Source: Mastigamoeba balamuthi (lineage: Eukaryota; Evosea; Mastigamoebida; Mastigamoebidae). From it: 64,000 bases of DNA. A program made the translations under genes and the position numbers. This document shows, one piece after another, positions 30,801 to 40,494 of the stretch. Numbering within the stretch: position 1 is the stretch's first letter; every line of letters starts with the position of its first letter. The stretch is taken from the NCBI GenBank assembly GCA_902651635.1, contig CACRSC010000059.1, positions 33,349 through 97,348 of the forward strand. The letters are read 5' to 3'. The notes under the pieces were generated by a model. It had not been told where the DNA came from, searched no databases, and saw nothing but the letters and a program-made list of their open reading frames with translations.

Positions 30801-32055
30801 CACCCAAATAAAGCAGTTTGTGCGACCCGCACCAGACCCACCGACGGGGTGTATTTCTCCAAGGGAAAAGCCGTGATTGTCTTATCGCCTTCTCTGAGTG
30901 TGCCTGCTTCGTGAGCTGCTGCCCCTCATCGCTCCGACAGACACTCCCCCTTCTCTTTGTCTTCACCACACTGGCGCGAGATTCGGAGGGCACTGAACTG
31001 CTTGGGGTCGCAACTCCGGCGATTATTCTGCTGCTTCTACGCGAAGCACACAATTCCCACCTTTCGATTTCGCCCCGGGGTGCCTTTTTCGCAGCCGTTT
31101 TCGGAAGATTCGGCTGGATGGGAGTGGAGCACAGCGTACTGTCCACGCTCGAGGGTCGTGCACCTCAGTGCTCGAGATGCCTCTGGAGTCTCGGCGAGAG
31201 ACTCGGGGCACGTGGCACTGACAGAGAGGTCGGCTGATCCGCAAAATGAGGATAGGATATTTCAGGCGACGACCCTGCTGGGCTCAGGACGTGTGCACTC
31301 GACCATCCAGTACGCTCCGCTGGCAGCCTCCTCCAACAGCAGCAGGGAGGTGAATCTCAATAACTTAACAAATGACGTGGCTGACGACGGTTTCGACGGT
31401 TTCCCGGTTGAGGCACTTGATAACTGTGTTGTTGGTGTTGTGTTCATCCAACCGTTTTGTGGACTCCCGCACCACAACTTATAATGCCATTGTCCCCGTC
31501 GCTTTCGCTCTCGTGCTGGTCTCGGCCCTCAAGCACACGCCGCCGCCACTGTCGTCCTGTCCGGTTCGTTCTGGGTTCTGTTGGGCTCCGATCCCCGGGA
31601 GGATTTCCGTTATCCCGGGGTTGAGAAACAAGGGCTCGCAAGCTCTGCTGCGCGGGCGGCAGTGGCCGCGACCAGTTGTGTGTGTCGGAAGTCGTGGCTG
31701 CGCTGTGGTGTAAATCGGGGCGGACTTCGCGAGACCTCTTTCAGTTCTGGGCGATTCCTTGCCTTCCCCACTTCATCGGCCGCTCTGTTCATTTTTTGCG
31801 GGTAGCTCCCCCAGGCAGAAGTACCCGGCGAGTGCGCGACACGTGCTCAGAGCTTGGCACAAGCTCGCTCTCTTACCAAGTGAACAATCCTACTCTTCTC
31901 TCATTTGTCGGTGTTTTGATGATCGCGGATTCTTTTCTCGGTTTATCACACACGCGCTCGTGCAGAGCCGTGTCTGTACTGCGCCATGTCGCTGCGAGCT
32001 GTACTGATTACAAACCGTCGTGCGCCAGGTCTTTGGATTGGGTTCAGTGCACGAG

Positions 32056-32520
32056 ATGACAGCCCTCGCCCCCATGTCGCAGCCCTTCGTCATTGGCTAC
32101 AGCCACTTCGTGCACTACCTCCACGAGCCTAAGCCGCAGCGGCTCCTCTCCTCCCTGGCACTGGTCCAGCACTCCCTCGTCCCTGCGTACGAGCAGATGC
32201 ACATGGAGCAACACATTCCCTGCCCCCGACAGGCTCACAGGTCCGTCGACGTCGTGGTGCGCCCGCCCCTCAGGCTTCACACGAAGAGCCCAGACGCCGA
32301 TAGCATGCCGCTGGGAGCAGAAGAGCCCTAGCGGGCCGACAGAGGCTCAGACGCCGGACAACACCACCGGGATGTCGGAGCCCCGCACCCCGAGAGGCCT
32401 GACACGAGCGCCGAGTTCTCTACCACCGAGAAGCCCACCAGAGAGCCGAGCACCCGCCCGGGTACAGAGGGAAAGACGGCGAAGAAGAGCCCCAAGGAGG
32501 AGCGCAGCCAGGCGAGCGCA
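32056..32520 (+). pseudogene. Family B copy B1, truncated
   Basis: It starts at an ATG conserved with B2 and reads ALAPMSQPFVIGYSHFVHYL, KPQRLLSSLALVQHSLVPAY, then shifts frame near 32300. SAEFSTTEKPTREP and KKSPKEERSQAS words appear in another frame. It stops abruptly at about 32520, where a reversed family A N-terminal part begins. Confidence 0.7.
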
Positions 32521-32524
32521 GTTT

Positions 32525-32815
32525 TTCGCTGGGGCTCTGCTGCTCGTCCCCGTCATCGGGAGTGTTGGGCTCGATGGTGGGCCTCTCGGGGCTCGAGACC
32601 TCGGCGCTTGTGGCAGGGATCATGGGCGTGCGGGGCTCCAACATCACTGTGGTGCTGTTGTCCGGTGTCTGCATTTCCGTCGGCACGTAGGGGCTTTGCT
32701 GCTCCCAGGCGCATACTCGTCGGCTGTCGAAGGCTCTTGCGCGTACTGCACGGAAAACAGGGCACCTATTGCCGGCGTAGAAGGCGCGAGTACGCGATAA
32801 TGAGGAGAGATTCAC
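32525..32815 (-). pseudogene. Family A N-terminal fragment (A3), joined tail to tail with B1
   Basis: The minus strand reads WEQQSPYVPTEMQTPDNSTT, then EPRTPMIPATSAEVSSPERP and NTPDDGDEQQSPSE, matching residues 20-90 of A1 and A2. No ATG-MD start is kept, and the C-terminal half is missing. Confidence 0.65.
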
Positions 32816-32924
32816 TTGTTACGATGTTGGCACATGATGGCTCAGTACAACCCCTGTAGACCAGCTGCACCCCCTGCAACTAACTGGACACGGCCACGGA
32901 TACGGAGGAACTACGGCTTTGTTG

Positions 32925-33060
32925 TCAGTCGCTCAACGAGCTGCTGAGCCACTCAAGCAGCCCGCTCAGACGCTCCATGTCGAGACTTGGACCACGCGGT
33001 CGTGAAGGAGCAGCTCGATGTGTCTGCGGTCACGACGGCCAGACACTCCTCTTCACTGAC
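32925..33060 (-). pseudogene. 3'-end fragment of the Crinkler-like gene
   Basis: The minus strand matches the last 45 or so codons of the gene at 16.98-19.87 kb: CGAGCAGCTTA, a CATCGAGCTGCT block, and GCGGGCTGCTTGAGTGGCTC followed by AGCAGCTCG and a stop. There are scattered substitutions and small indels. It sits at the junction between the two 5-kb units. Confidence 0.75.
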
Positions 33061-33382
33061 ATTTAAGCTGCTCGTTTTTTTCCCCCGCGATGTTCCCCCG
33101 CATATATCTCGAGTGACGTCATTTGTCGTTCATCGAAAGCACGTGGCACGGCTCTGTACAAACTGGTGCATCTTCGTGTTAATACAACAATTCTGCAAAC
33201 ATCAGCTGATCACATGGGGCACGTTTGGGATCAGATGCGATTCAATTGTCTTGAGTTCTCTAATGCCGCGCTCTTGGAGGCGGGTCCGGTGCCACAGCCG
33301 TGGCGTTTGGCCTTGCGGCTGTGTGCACTGTGTGCTCTATTGTACAAGGCGTGTGTCGTGCTTGCTCGGTGCAGCGCCGCTC

Positions 33383-34012
33383 TCACTTGCTCGTGCCAGA
33401 CAGCCCGAGGGCCTGGGCCAACTCATGCTGGAGGCGCTCGCCCTCGTACTTCTCCATCTCCTTCAGTGCCTCGGGCACCACTGACATCTGCTCCCTCTGC
33501 GCGAGCAGCAGCCTGCGGCTCAGCTCCTCAGCGTCCACCGCCGCAGACGCCTATGCCGACCGCGACGCCGCTGCGCTGCTCCTCTGGAGCGACGTGATGC
33601 CGGACGACGACGAACGCGACGGCCTGGGCGTTGCCAGGCGCTTGGCTGCTGGCTCGCTGGCGTCTGAGCGGTGGCTCTGCACCGCCTCTGCCTCGGGCAG
33701 CGTCCTCTTGCGCCACGGGCACAGGCACTCGGTGTCGGGCTCCTCCTGCTCGGCCGGTCTGCAGTCCTCGCCGGGGCTCTGGTGCTCGTCCTCGTCATCG
33801 GGGGTGATGGGCTCGATGGGGGGCCTCTCAGGGCTCGAGGCCTCGGCGCTCGTGTCGGGGATGATGGGCGTGCGGGGCTCCGATATCCCCTCGGCGGAGT
33901 CGTCCGGCGTCTGCATTTCCGTCGGCACGTCGGGGCTCTGCTGCCCCCAGAGTGCCTGCTCCTCAGTGGACGATGGCTCGTGCATGTTCTGCATGGGGAA
34001 CGGGGTGTCCAT
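33383..34012 (-). pseudogene. Family A copy A2, one nonsense codon
   Basis: From the conserved start at 34012 (MDTPFPMQ) the frame follows A1 to the family stop at 33383. The single exception is an in-frame TAG near 33553-33555, where A1 has CAG. The C-terminal helix (VDAEELSRRLLLAQREQM, then ALKEMEKYEGERLQHELAQA) is intact beyond it. The nonsense is a single C-to-T type change, so the loss looks recent, or it could be a sequencing error. Confidence 0.6.
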
Positions 34013-35233
34013 AGCCAACGTGGAAGGCGCAAGCACGCGATTACGAGGAACTGCTGGAGGGGTCCCTGTATGGCGGGCGATTCGCTGTGAGCGGAGCAGA
34101 CTCTTCGGGCAGCCATACTCTGTACGACCACAAGAAAGGGACATGAGGACCACAAGGGGGATGCTGGCGACATCGGGAACTCGCCGCGACACAGACACGA
34201 GGCCCTTCGCGCCGGCGCGCAAGCTAATTAAGAACAGAAGATACACAATCATCACAACACCCCGGAATTACGAGGGACACTCGCCGCGAAAATGGGGCGT
34301 AGGATCAGTCGAGCGCCGAAAGAGCGCAGAAGAGGAAGGGCCCGGGCTGCGCGCGACACGTGAACTCGTGCACACTCGATTTGGGCGCAGCTCTGAGAAG
34401 AGAGGCCGCTAGAGAATATTTGCGGAGATGAGGGCAGGAATGGACCAGACCGGAAAGAGGACTCGCCAAGTCCGGTCCCTCATGATAAAGCGCCGCAAGA
34501 CAGCCAGGGTTTCTGGCATGTCCCATGCTCACCAGCCCAGAGGCGCTCGCGCGATCATTTATTCACCCGGGACACCAAAACTCGCCCGGGATACGAGCAC
34601 AAAGGAAGAAGAACGTACTGCACAGGAAGATGGCGAGGACGACGACGATGAAGGACCTGACAATCTCGGAGGTGCGGAAGGCGGACGGGGCCAAGGTCGG
34701 CGCGAGTGTGAAAGCACGGCGCAGAAAGCCGCGGTGGAGGATCGACTTGACGATTGGGCCAACACAATAATGAAGTGCCCCCACCGGAAAACCGCAATCC
34801 GCCGTTGGCTGACGTCATTCGTGGTGTTAAGGAGATTCGCCACGTGACTGGCGTTGGCGGGCTCTGTCCGCCGGGGCCAAGCGACAGCCGCTTGCCCATT
34901 CCCAGCAGCCGCAGGGGTCGTCGCCTGAAAAACGACCAGCTTTGAGCGATGCAGAATCAGAGCCACCGACCTCTGATTCCGTGGCACCCCGGTCGGAAAA
35001 AGGCGACAATACCCTCGAGTCCCCGTCTTTCGTGTGTGCGCCACTCTGGCCTGTTCAGTGCGCCGTCTCCAGACCCACCAGCGTGGTCGAGGCTTCCGAA
35101 AACGGCTGTGAAGAAAAGAGCGAAAGAGCCGACAGGGAAAACCAGCGAGGAACTTCTTTACCTCGCGCAGAAGCCGCAGAAGATTCACTGGTTACCACAT
35201 CGCGGCATAGCGCGGAGCGCATCCAGCAGGCGC

Positions 35234-35800
35234 AATGAACGCGCTGTCGCTGCTGCCCGACGTGTGCGTTGTGGCCTCGCTTCTGCCGCTGCTCTGCCCC
35301 GACGACCTGTACTGAGTCGCCGTAACGCCCCCTGCGCGTGCTTTGCTGTCACTCCTCATTCCGGCGCAGCCTCTCCTCCACGGCGACTACGAGGCTGTCC
35401 CTCTCTCACAGGCCCCGCACCCCGAAGGTTGTCGCGATGGCCTCTCGCGTGTGCCCAAATTAGTTGATTTTGCCTAACTGCCGCAGGCCTGCAGCGCGAC
35501 AGACCTCGGCGTCTGCTGCTCTGCGCACTGCTGGGCGCCGCGATGATGCTCAGCGGCTGCCGCGTAGGAGAAGCCGCGCTGGCAACGCTTCTGGCCACAT
35601 GACCCGCACTCAGCAGCTTCTCTGTTGCGCGGACGTACGGCCGCCGCCGTCTGTGCGAGGCCAGCGAGAGCAGCTGCAAGGACGGGCGGTCAGGGACTGC
35701 CTCTGGAGTGAACCGCAGTCCCTCCCCCGGGTGAATGGCCGCCCTGAGGCTGCGCCTCTTCCCTGCGGCTCGCTATCGCTCAGTGAGGCCGCGCATAATG
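35234..35800 (+). pseudogene. Fragment of the F-box/LRR gene (unit 2 core)
   Basis: The copy starts at an ATG and reads NALSLLPDVCVVASLLPLLC, then PDDLY and a stop, close to the functional gene's F-box. Downstream are ACAQIS at the exon end, a retained intron (about 35448-35485, containing CCCAAATTAGTTGATTTTGC), an ATDLGVCC-like exon-2 start and an RRLCEASESSCKDGR segment. It is better preserved at the 5' end than the unit 1 copy. Confidence 0.78.
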
Positions 35801-37104
35801 TCCCGCCCAAATAAGGCAGTTGTGCGACCCGAACCAGACCCACCGATGGGGAGTATTTCTCCAAGGGAAAAGCCGTGATTGTCTTATCGCCTTCTCTGGG
35901 TGTGCCCTCTTCGTGAGATGCTGCTGCCCCTCGTCGCTCCGTCAGACACTCCCCCTCTTCTTAGTCTTCACTATACTGGAGCAGTATTCGGAGGGGCGCT
36001 GTACTGCTCTGGGTCGCAACTCCGGCGATTATTCTGCTGCTTCTACGAGAAGCACAGCAATCCCCACCTTTCGATTTCGCCCCGGGTGCCTTTTTTCGCA
36101 GCCGTTTTTGGAAGACTCGGCTGGATGGAGGGTCTAGAGCACAACGTACTGTGCAGGCTCGAGGGTCGCGCACCTAGGTGCTCGAGATGCCTCTGGAGTC
36201 TCGATGAGTACTCGGCGCTCAGGCGACACTGACAGAGAGGTCGGCGGCTCCTCAAAATGCGGAGCGGAGATTTCCGGCGACGACCCTGCTGGGCGCAGGA
36301 CGTGTGCACCCGGCCATGGAGTAGGCTCCGCTGACAGGCCCATCCATCAGCAGCCGGGAGGTGAATCTCAATAACTTCACAAATGACGTGGCCGACGACG
36401 GATTCGACGGTTTCCCGGTGGGGGCACTTAATAACCGTGTTGTTGGCGTTTGTGTTCAACCAACCGTTTAGTGGACTCCCGCACCACCACTTTCATTGCC
36501 ACTGTCCCCGTCGCTTTCGCTCTCGTGCTGGTCCCTGCCCTCATCAACGTCCTCTCGCCGCCACAAACACACTCCGCCGCCACTGTCGTCCTGTCCGGTA
36601 CGCTCTTGGTTCCGTTGTGCCCCGATCCCCGGGCCGCATTTTCCTTTATCCCAGGGTTTAATAACAAGGGCTCGCAAGCTCCGGCGCGAGCTGCAGTGGT
36701 AGCAACCACATTGTGCGCGTCTTAAGTCCTGGCAGCGCTGTGGTGTAAATCGGGGAGGACTTCGCGAGACCTCTTTCTGTTCTGGGCCATTCTTGGCCTT
36801 CAGCACTTCATCGGCCGCTCGGTTCATTTTTTCCGCGGGAGCTCCCCCAGGCAGAAGTACCCGGCATGTGCGCGACACGTGCTCAGAGCTTGAATCAAGC
36901 TCGCTCTCTTACCAAGTGCACAATCCTACTCTTCTCTCATTTGTCGGTGTGTTTTGATTATCGTGCATCATTTGCTCGGTGTTATCACACACGCGCTCAC
37001 GCAGAGCCGTGTCTGCGCTACGCCGTGTCGCTGATCTGTACTGATTCCTAAACGTCGTGCGTCAGGTCTTTGGATTTGGTCTCCGCAGCGATTCAGTGCA
37101 CGAG

Positions 37105-37848
37105 ATGTCGGCCCTCGCCCCCATGTCGCAGCCCTTCGTCACCACCAACAGCCAGTTCGTGCACTACCTCCACGCGCCTAAGCCGCAGCGGCTCCTCTCC
37201 TCCCTGGCACTGGTCCAGCACTCCCTCGTCCCCGCGTGCGAGCAGACGCGCATGGAGCGGCGCATTCCCTGCCCGCGGCCGGAGGCTCACGGGCCGGTCG
37301 ATGCCGAGGTACACTACACTGGCGCCGAGTTCTCTGCCACGAAAAGGCCCACCACGGAGCTGAGCGTGAGCACCTGCCCGCGTGCGCAGGACGAGACCGA
37401 GCAGAAGAGCCCAAAGGAGGAGCGCAGCCCAGCAAGCGCAGAGCAGACTCAGGAGAACCAGAACACGTCCAGGAGGCCCAAGAGGTCGCTGTCGCAGACG
37501 GAGGCGGGGCAGGCCCGTTGCCAGGAAGCCTCTGAGCCCGCATCCAAGCGCCCGAGCACCGCCTCGCGCTCGCCGTTGTCTGAGCTCACCGACCAGGAGA
37601 CGCCGTCGTCGTCACCGAGCAGCGTGCCCGAGTTGGTGACGATTAAGGCAGCGGCGCCACTCTCATCTGAGCTGTTCCTGGGCGTTGATGCAGAGGACTG
37701 CTTCCGCATGCAGCTGCTGCGCCACAGGAAGCAGATGGTGGAGGTGCCTGCGAGCCTGCTGGAGATGGAGGCGAAGGAGGAGGAGCGCTTCAACCGCGAG
37801 CTGGCTGCTGTCCGCAGGCGCCGTGGGGACAACGGGAGCAAGAAGTGA
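37105..37848 (+). CDS. Repeat-family protein B2 (intact)
   Basis: From the ATG at 37105, shared with B1, it encodes 247 residues. The N-terminal 50 residues are specific to B (ALAPMSQPFVTTNSQFVHYL, KPQRLLSSLALVQHSLVPAC). The middle is disordered and charged (KSPKEERSPASAEQTQENQN, RRPKRSLSQTEAG, SEPASKRPSTASRSP). The C-terminal helix is homologous to that of A proteins (VDAEDCFRMQLLRHRKQMVE, SLLEMEAKEEERFNRELAAV). It ends in a basic tail (RRRRGDNGSKK). The family is unknown. It forms the right end of unit 2 and is transcribed outward. Confidence 0.5.
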   Translation: MSALAPMSQPFVTTNSQFVHYLHAPKPQRLLSSLALVQHSLVPACEQTRMERRIPCPRPEAHGPVDAEVHYTGAEFSATKRPTTELSVSTCPRAQDETEQKSPKEERSPASAEQTQENQNTSRRPKRSLSQTEAGQARCQEASEPASKRPSTASRSPLSELTDQETPSSSPSSVPELVTIKAAAPLSSELFLGVDAEDCFRMQLLRHRKQMVEVPASLLEMEAKEEERFNRELAAVRRRRGDNGSKK

Positions 37849-38089
37849 ATGGGGGCGTCACGCACTAACGCTCCAGATGCTGATAATTGGAGTGTCCCCC
37901 TGTCGTCAAATGCCCAGAAGCCTGAGTGAATAACATGTTGCTTCCGTTTTGGCAACTGGTGAAGGGAGACAGGGTCCATCGTTGTTTGAAGACTGATCGT
38001 ACCGCACGAGACGCCTTGAGATTTCAAGGGGTAGGAAGGAGTATAGCATGAACCCGTTGCAGGAATGCTCCCCTCAGTGGCACAGCCTC

Positions 38090-39283
38090 TTAGCCGATGG
38101 GGAAGATGAGGGCTGATCTGTGTCCCGCCCTCTCCACTGTCCCTCTGGTGCTGGCAGCAGGGTCAGAGTCGAGAGACTCGTAATGGCACTCTGCACGGTG
38201 TGCCAGAAAGAGAACCACGACGCGCTGCTGTCGCCCCTCGACTGTGAGCAGGTGCTCTGCGACGCCGCCAGCCGACGACGAGATGACCCTGATCTGAACC
38301 TTGAAGCAGTGGCACGCTGCAAAGAGCGTCAGGTTGTCGCCCCACACCCCGTTGAGAGCCATCTGGTCGCAGTACTTCTCGTACGAGGCCATCCCGAGGT
38401 CTGCTGCTGTTCCTCCCTGCAGCGCCACGGCCTCGCTTCGGCGCAGCCACGACACCACCGCTGCTTGCACGCTCTTGGCAGTGGCCCCGCTGGCGAGGCC
38501 TTTGCGCTGGAGTGCCTGTGCAATGGCAGAGAACTGGGAGTTGCCGTCTCTCGGCGTCGCCTTGCGCCTCAGTTGCGCATAGCAAGCCGTCAGGTGATTG
38601 TCCAGAACATACGATGCTCTATCGATGGCCACGTTATCGCAACCCTCTGGATTGCTACTGGTGGCTGCGCCATCCCCATCTGGCTTGATTTTGCGTAGCT
38701 CCTTTTCAATGAACTCAATGATCGCAGCCCTGTTGTCCAGCGTGGTAACGTCCGCCGCCTCTATTGCCTGCATTTGGACATTTACCGCCTGCCGACACGC
38801 TGGCTCCTTCTGTTGGGCTTTTTCAACTCGTGTTGTTTGATAAGCTTGCAAGCGCACAAGGGCGGTGTTCTTCTCGATGAACTTCGGAAGGTTGAGCGAG
38901 GGTCCGAGCCAGTGCATAAGCACGCCCTCCTCTTTTTGTATGACCACCACGCTGTCTGGCAGCTGGTGGCCTGTGCCCAGGCTTTCCGCACTTTTGCACT
39001 GCGACAACGACCAGCAGATGGTGAACCGTGCTGCCGAGCTTCTTCCCGAAAACGTCGACTGTTTGTTTCCTATTGTTTCAGACACGTAGTGCGCACACTT
39101 GATACAGGGATGCGCACCAGCTTGGCTGAGGGCGTGCCCGTTCTTCTCCTTCACAACCTCAAGGCTGAGTGCCGACTCTTCAATGCCGGGGGTGTCCACC
39201 GTGTCGCACACGGTTTCTACTTGCATGGCCACAACGCTGTCTCTGGGCACGCCCCTTCCGATTTTGGCGACTTCCAGGGCCAT
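38090..39283 (-). CDS. OTU-fold cysteine-protease-like protein with Cys-to-Ser at the active site
   Basis: Single exon, 397 residues. Residues 240-370 match an OTU deubiquitinase core: RDGNSQFSAIAQALQRK, SVQAAVVSWLRRSEAV, MASYEKYCDQMALNGVWGDN, LTLFAACHCFKVQIRVISS, HLLTVEG and ECHYESLD. The catalytic motif should read DGNC, but here the cysteine is serine (S249, TCC for TGC). The partner histidine (about H367) and the aspartate of DGN (D246) remain. Known OTU enzymes cleave ubiquitin chains. This version may bind without cutting or may be inactive. The N-terminal 230 residues contain a CIKCAHYV pair of cysteines and a long helical stretch (KNTALVRLQAYQTTRVEKAQ), not recognised. It is immediately right of the repeat tract and convergent with B2 (241 bases between stops). 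Confidence 0.72.
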   Translation of the reverse strand: MALEVAKIGRGVPRDSVVAMQVETVCDTVDTPGIEESALSLEVVKEKNGHALSQAGAHPCIKCAHYVSETIGNKQSTFSGRSSAARFTICWSLSQCKSAESLGTGHQLPDSVVVIQKEEGVLMHWLGPSLNLPKFIEKNTALVRLQAYQTTRVEKAQQKEPACRQAVNVQMQAIEAADVTTLDNRAAIIEFIEKELRKIKPDGDGAATSSNPEGCDNVAIDRASYVLDNHLTACYAQLRRKATPRDGNSQFSAIAQALQRKGLASGATAKSVQAAVVSWLRRSEAVALQGGTAADLGMASYEKYCDQMALNGVWGDNLTLFAACHCFKVQIRVISSSAGGVAEHLLTVEGRQQRVVVLFLAHRAECHYESLDSDPAASTRGTVERAGHRSALIFPIG

Positions 39284-39482
39284 CAGGAACTCCGATCTAT
39301 GAGGGATATCTGGTATTATTTTGCAGTGACTTATCCGTATCTGACCGGATATCAGTCCAAAAATAACGGGACTTATCCGTGCTGGAACTCATGGCCAGAG
39401 GAAAGACCAATGACAGGCTGCTCTCTCACCGAGCCATACAAGTAACTCTGCACAATATTCTTGGTGTTGCCTACTTGCCGAG

Positions 39483-40360
39483 ATGATCTGTGCAGCAGAG
39501 CACCAGAGCTCACTGATTAATGGAATGGTCCTGCCCACTGACCTCATGAGAATTTGGGTGGAAATAAAACATTTTGGTGATATGAATAATGTGGGCATCA
39601 GTAAGCTCTGCAAGGGTATCAGGCAGTGGTATCAGTGCAGCAATGACGCCTTCGTTGTTTATCTTAATCACACTCGTCTAGCACTTCAACCCTGGTCAGA
39701 AATGCAAATTACACTTGGCAGTTTAGAAAGTCGAGTTACTGCAGCAAGAAGAATTGAGTTTATTCCATCGGTTATTGCAGTCACTCTCTGGATGGATTCT
39801 ACAGTTATTCCACTATGGCATCGGAAGGAAGTTTGAATTTCGTGTTTGAATTTACCTTATCATGCTCAGAGAGAAGGAAAAAAAGTGATTACTGGAGTGG
39901 AAAGGACAAACGTCCAGCAAATTGATACATGGTATGAACAGATGCTCGTTGTCGTGTACGAGCAGTATGGGGACCATACAGTCTAAAGATACATGATGTT
40001 GAATGGCTCCGTCATCATGCAGATTGGATACGAGAGCATGTTCAACAGGATGTTATAATTAGTGATTGTCACTTCAATGCAGGTTCCAAGATGACCAATT
40101 TCCCAAAGATTTATACTCCCTATGCTCTTCCACCTCATGAGGGGAAGCGTGGAAAAGGACTTTAAACTCTGACAGAGGAGAAAAAACGTCATAATGCTGC
40201 TGTTAAACATGCCCGTGCCTGTGTTGAAAGTGTTTTTGCATCAATGAAGAATATGTGGAGCAGCCTGCATAGTCCATGGGATGGAGATCCTGAACAGCAG
40301 GGATACATGGTCTGGATTGCTATTGCAGTTTGTAACCGTCACCTTGGTATTCGTCAATGA
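39483..40360 (+). pseudogene. Harbinger-like DDE transposase, decayed
   Basis: Landmarks in order but in changing frames are: SVIAVTLWMDST (first catalytic Asp region), DYWSGKDKRPAN, WIREHVQQDVIISDCHFNAG (second Asp region), MTNFPKIYTPYALP, then after a stop EEKKRHNAAVKHARACVESV (final Glu region) and VCNRHLGIRQ, ending with a TGA. At least three breaks make it non-functional. It is homologous to the minus-strand relic at 52.7-53.3 kb across the whole C-terminal half. Confidence 0.7.
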
Positions 40361-40494
40361 AACTACTCACATCTGAGATTGTTGCTACCTTTGTGTACTG
40401 CACGGATAAATTGCCATTATTTTTGGTGCTTATCCTATGTCCTACAGATAACTCAGTTTCGAAAACAGAGGATATCCCTCTATGGTCAATGGTC

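Larger units (their letters stand above)
28155..33160. repeat. Quasi-palindromic 5-kb unit, copy 1
   Basis: The left arm (about 28.38-30.24 kb) and the right arm (about 30.99-32.5 kb) are diverged inverted copies of each other. Matching landmarks include CCCAGCAG then GGGTCGTCGCCTGAAA (29936 on the left, about 31280 reversed on the right), the AAGTGCC/CACCGG/AAACCG block (29810 and 31410), the GAAAGAGG/CTCGC/AAGTCC block (29460 and 31740), and a GGTGT/TTGATGATCG block (29250 and 31910). The left arm ends in gene A1 (-). The right arm ends in gene B1 (+), truncated. The core of about 0.75 kb holds an F-box gene fragment. The whole unit recurs about 5.0 kb further right. Confidence 0.8.
33165..37848. 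repeat. Quasi-palindromic 5-kb unit, copy 2
   Basis: A direct copy of the 28.16-33.16 kb unit. Landmark offsets lie between about 4965 and 5050 bases along its length (for example 28285/33289, 29441/34433, 31707/36742, 32045/37094). Order: A2 (-), inner left arm (34.42-35.22), F-box fragment (35.23-35.80), inner right arm (about 35.99-36.88), B2 (+). B is complete here. Confidence 0.8.
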
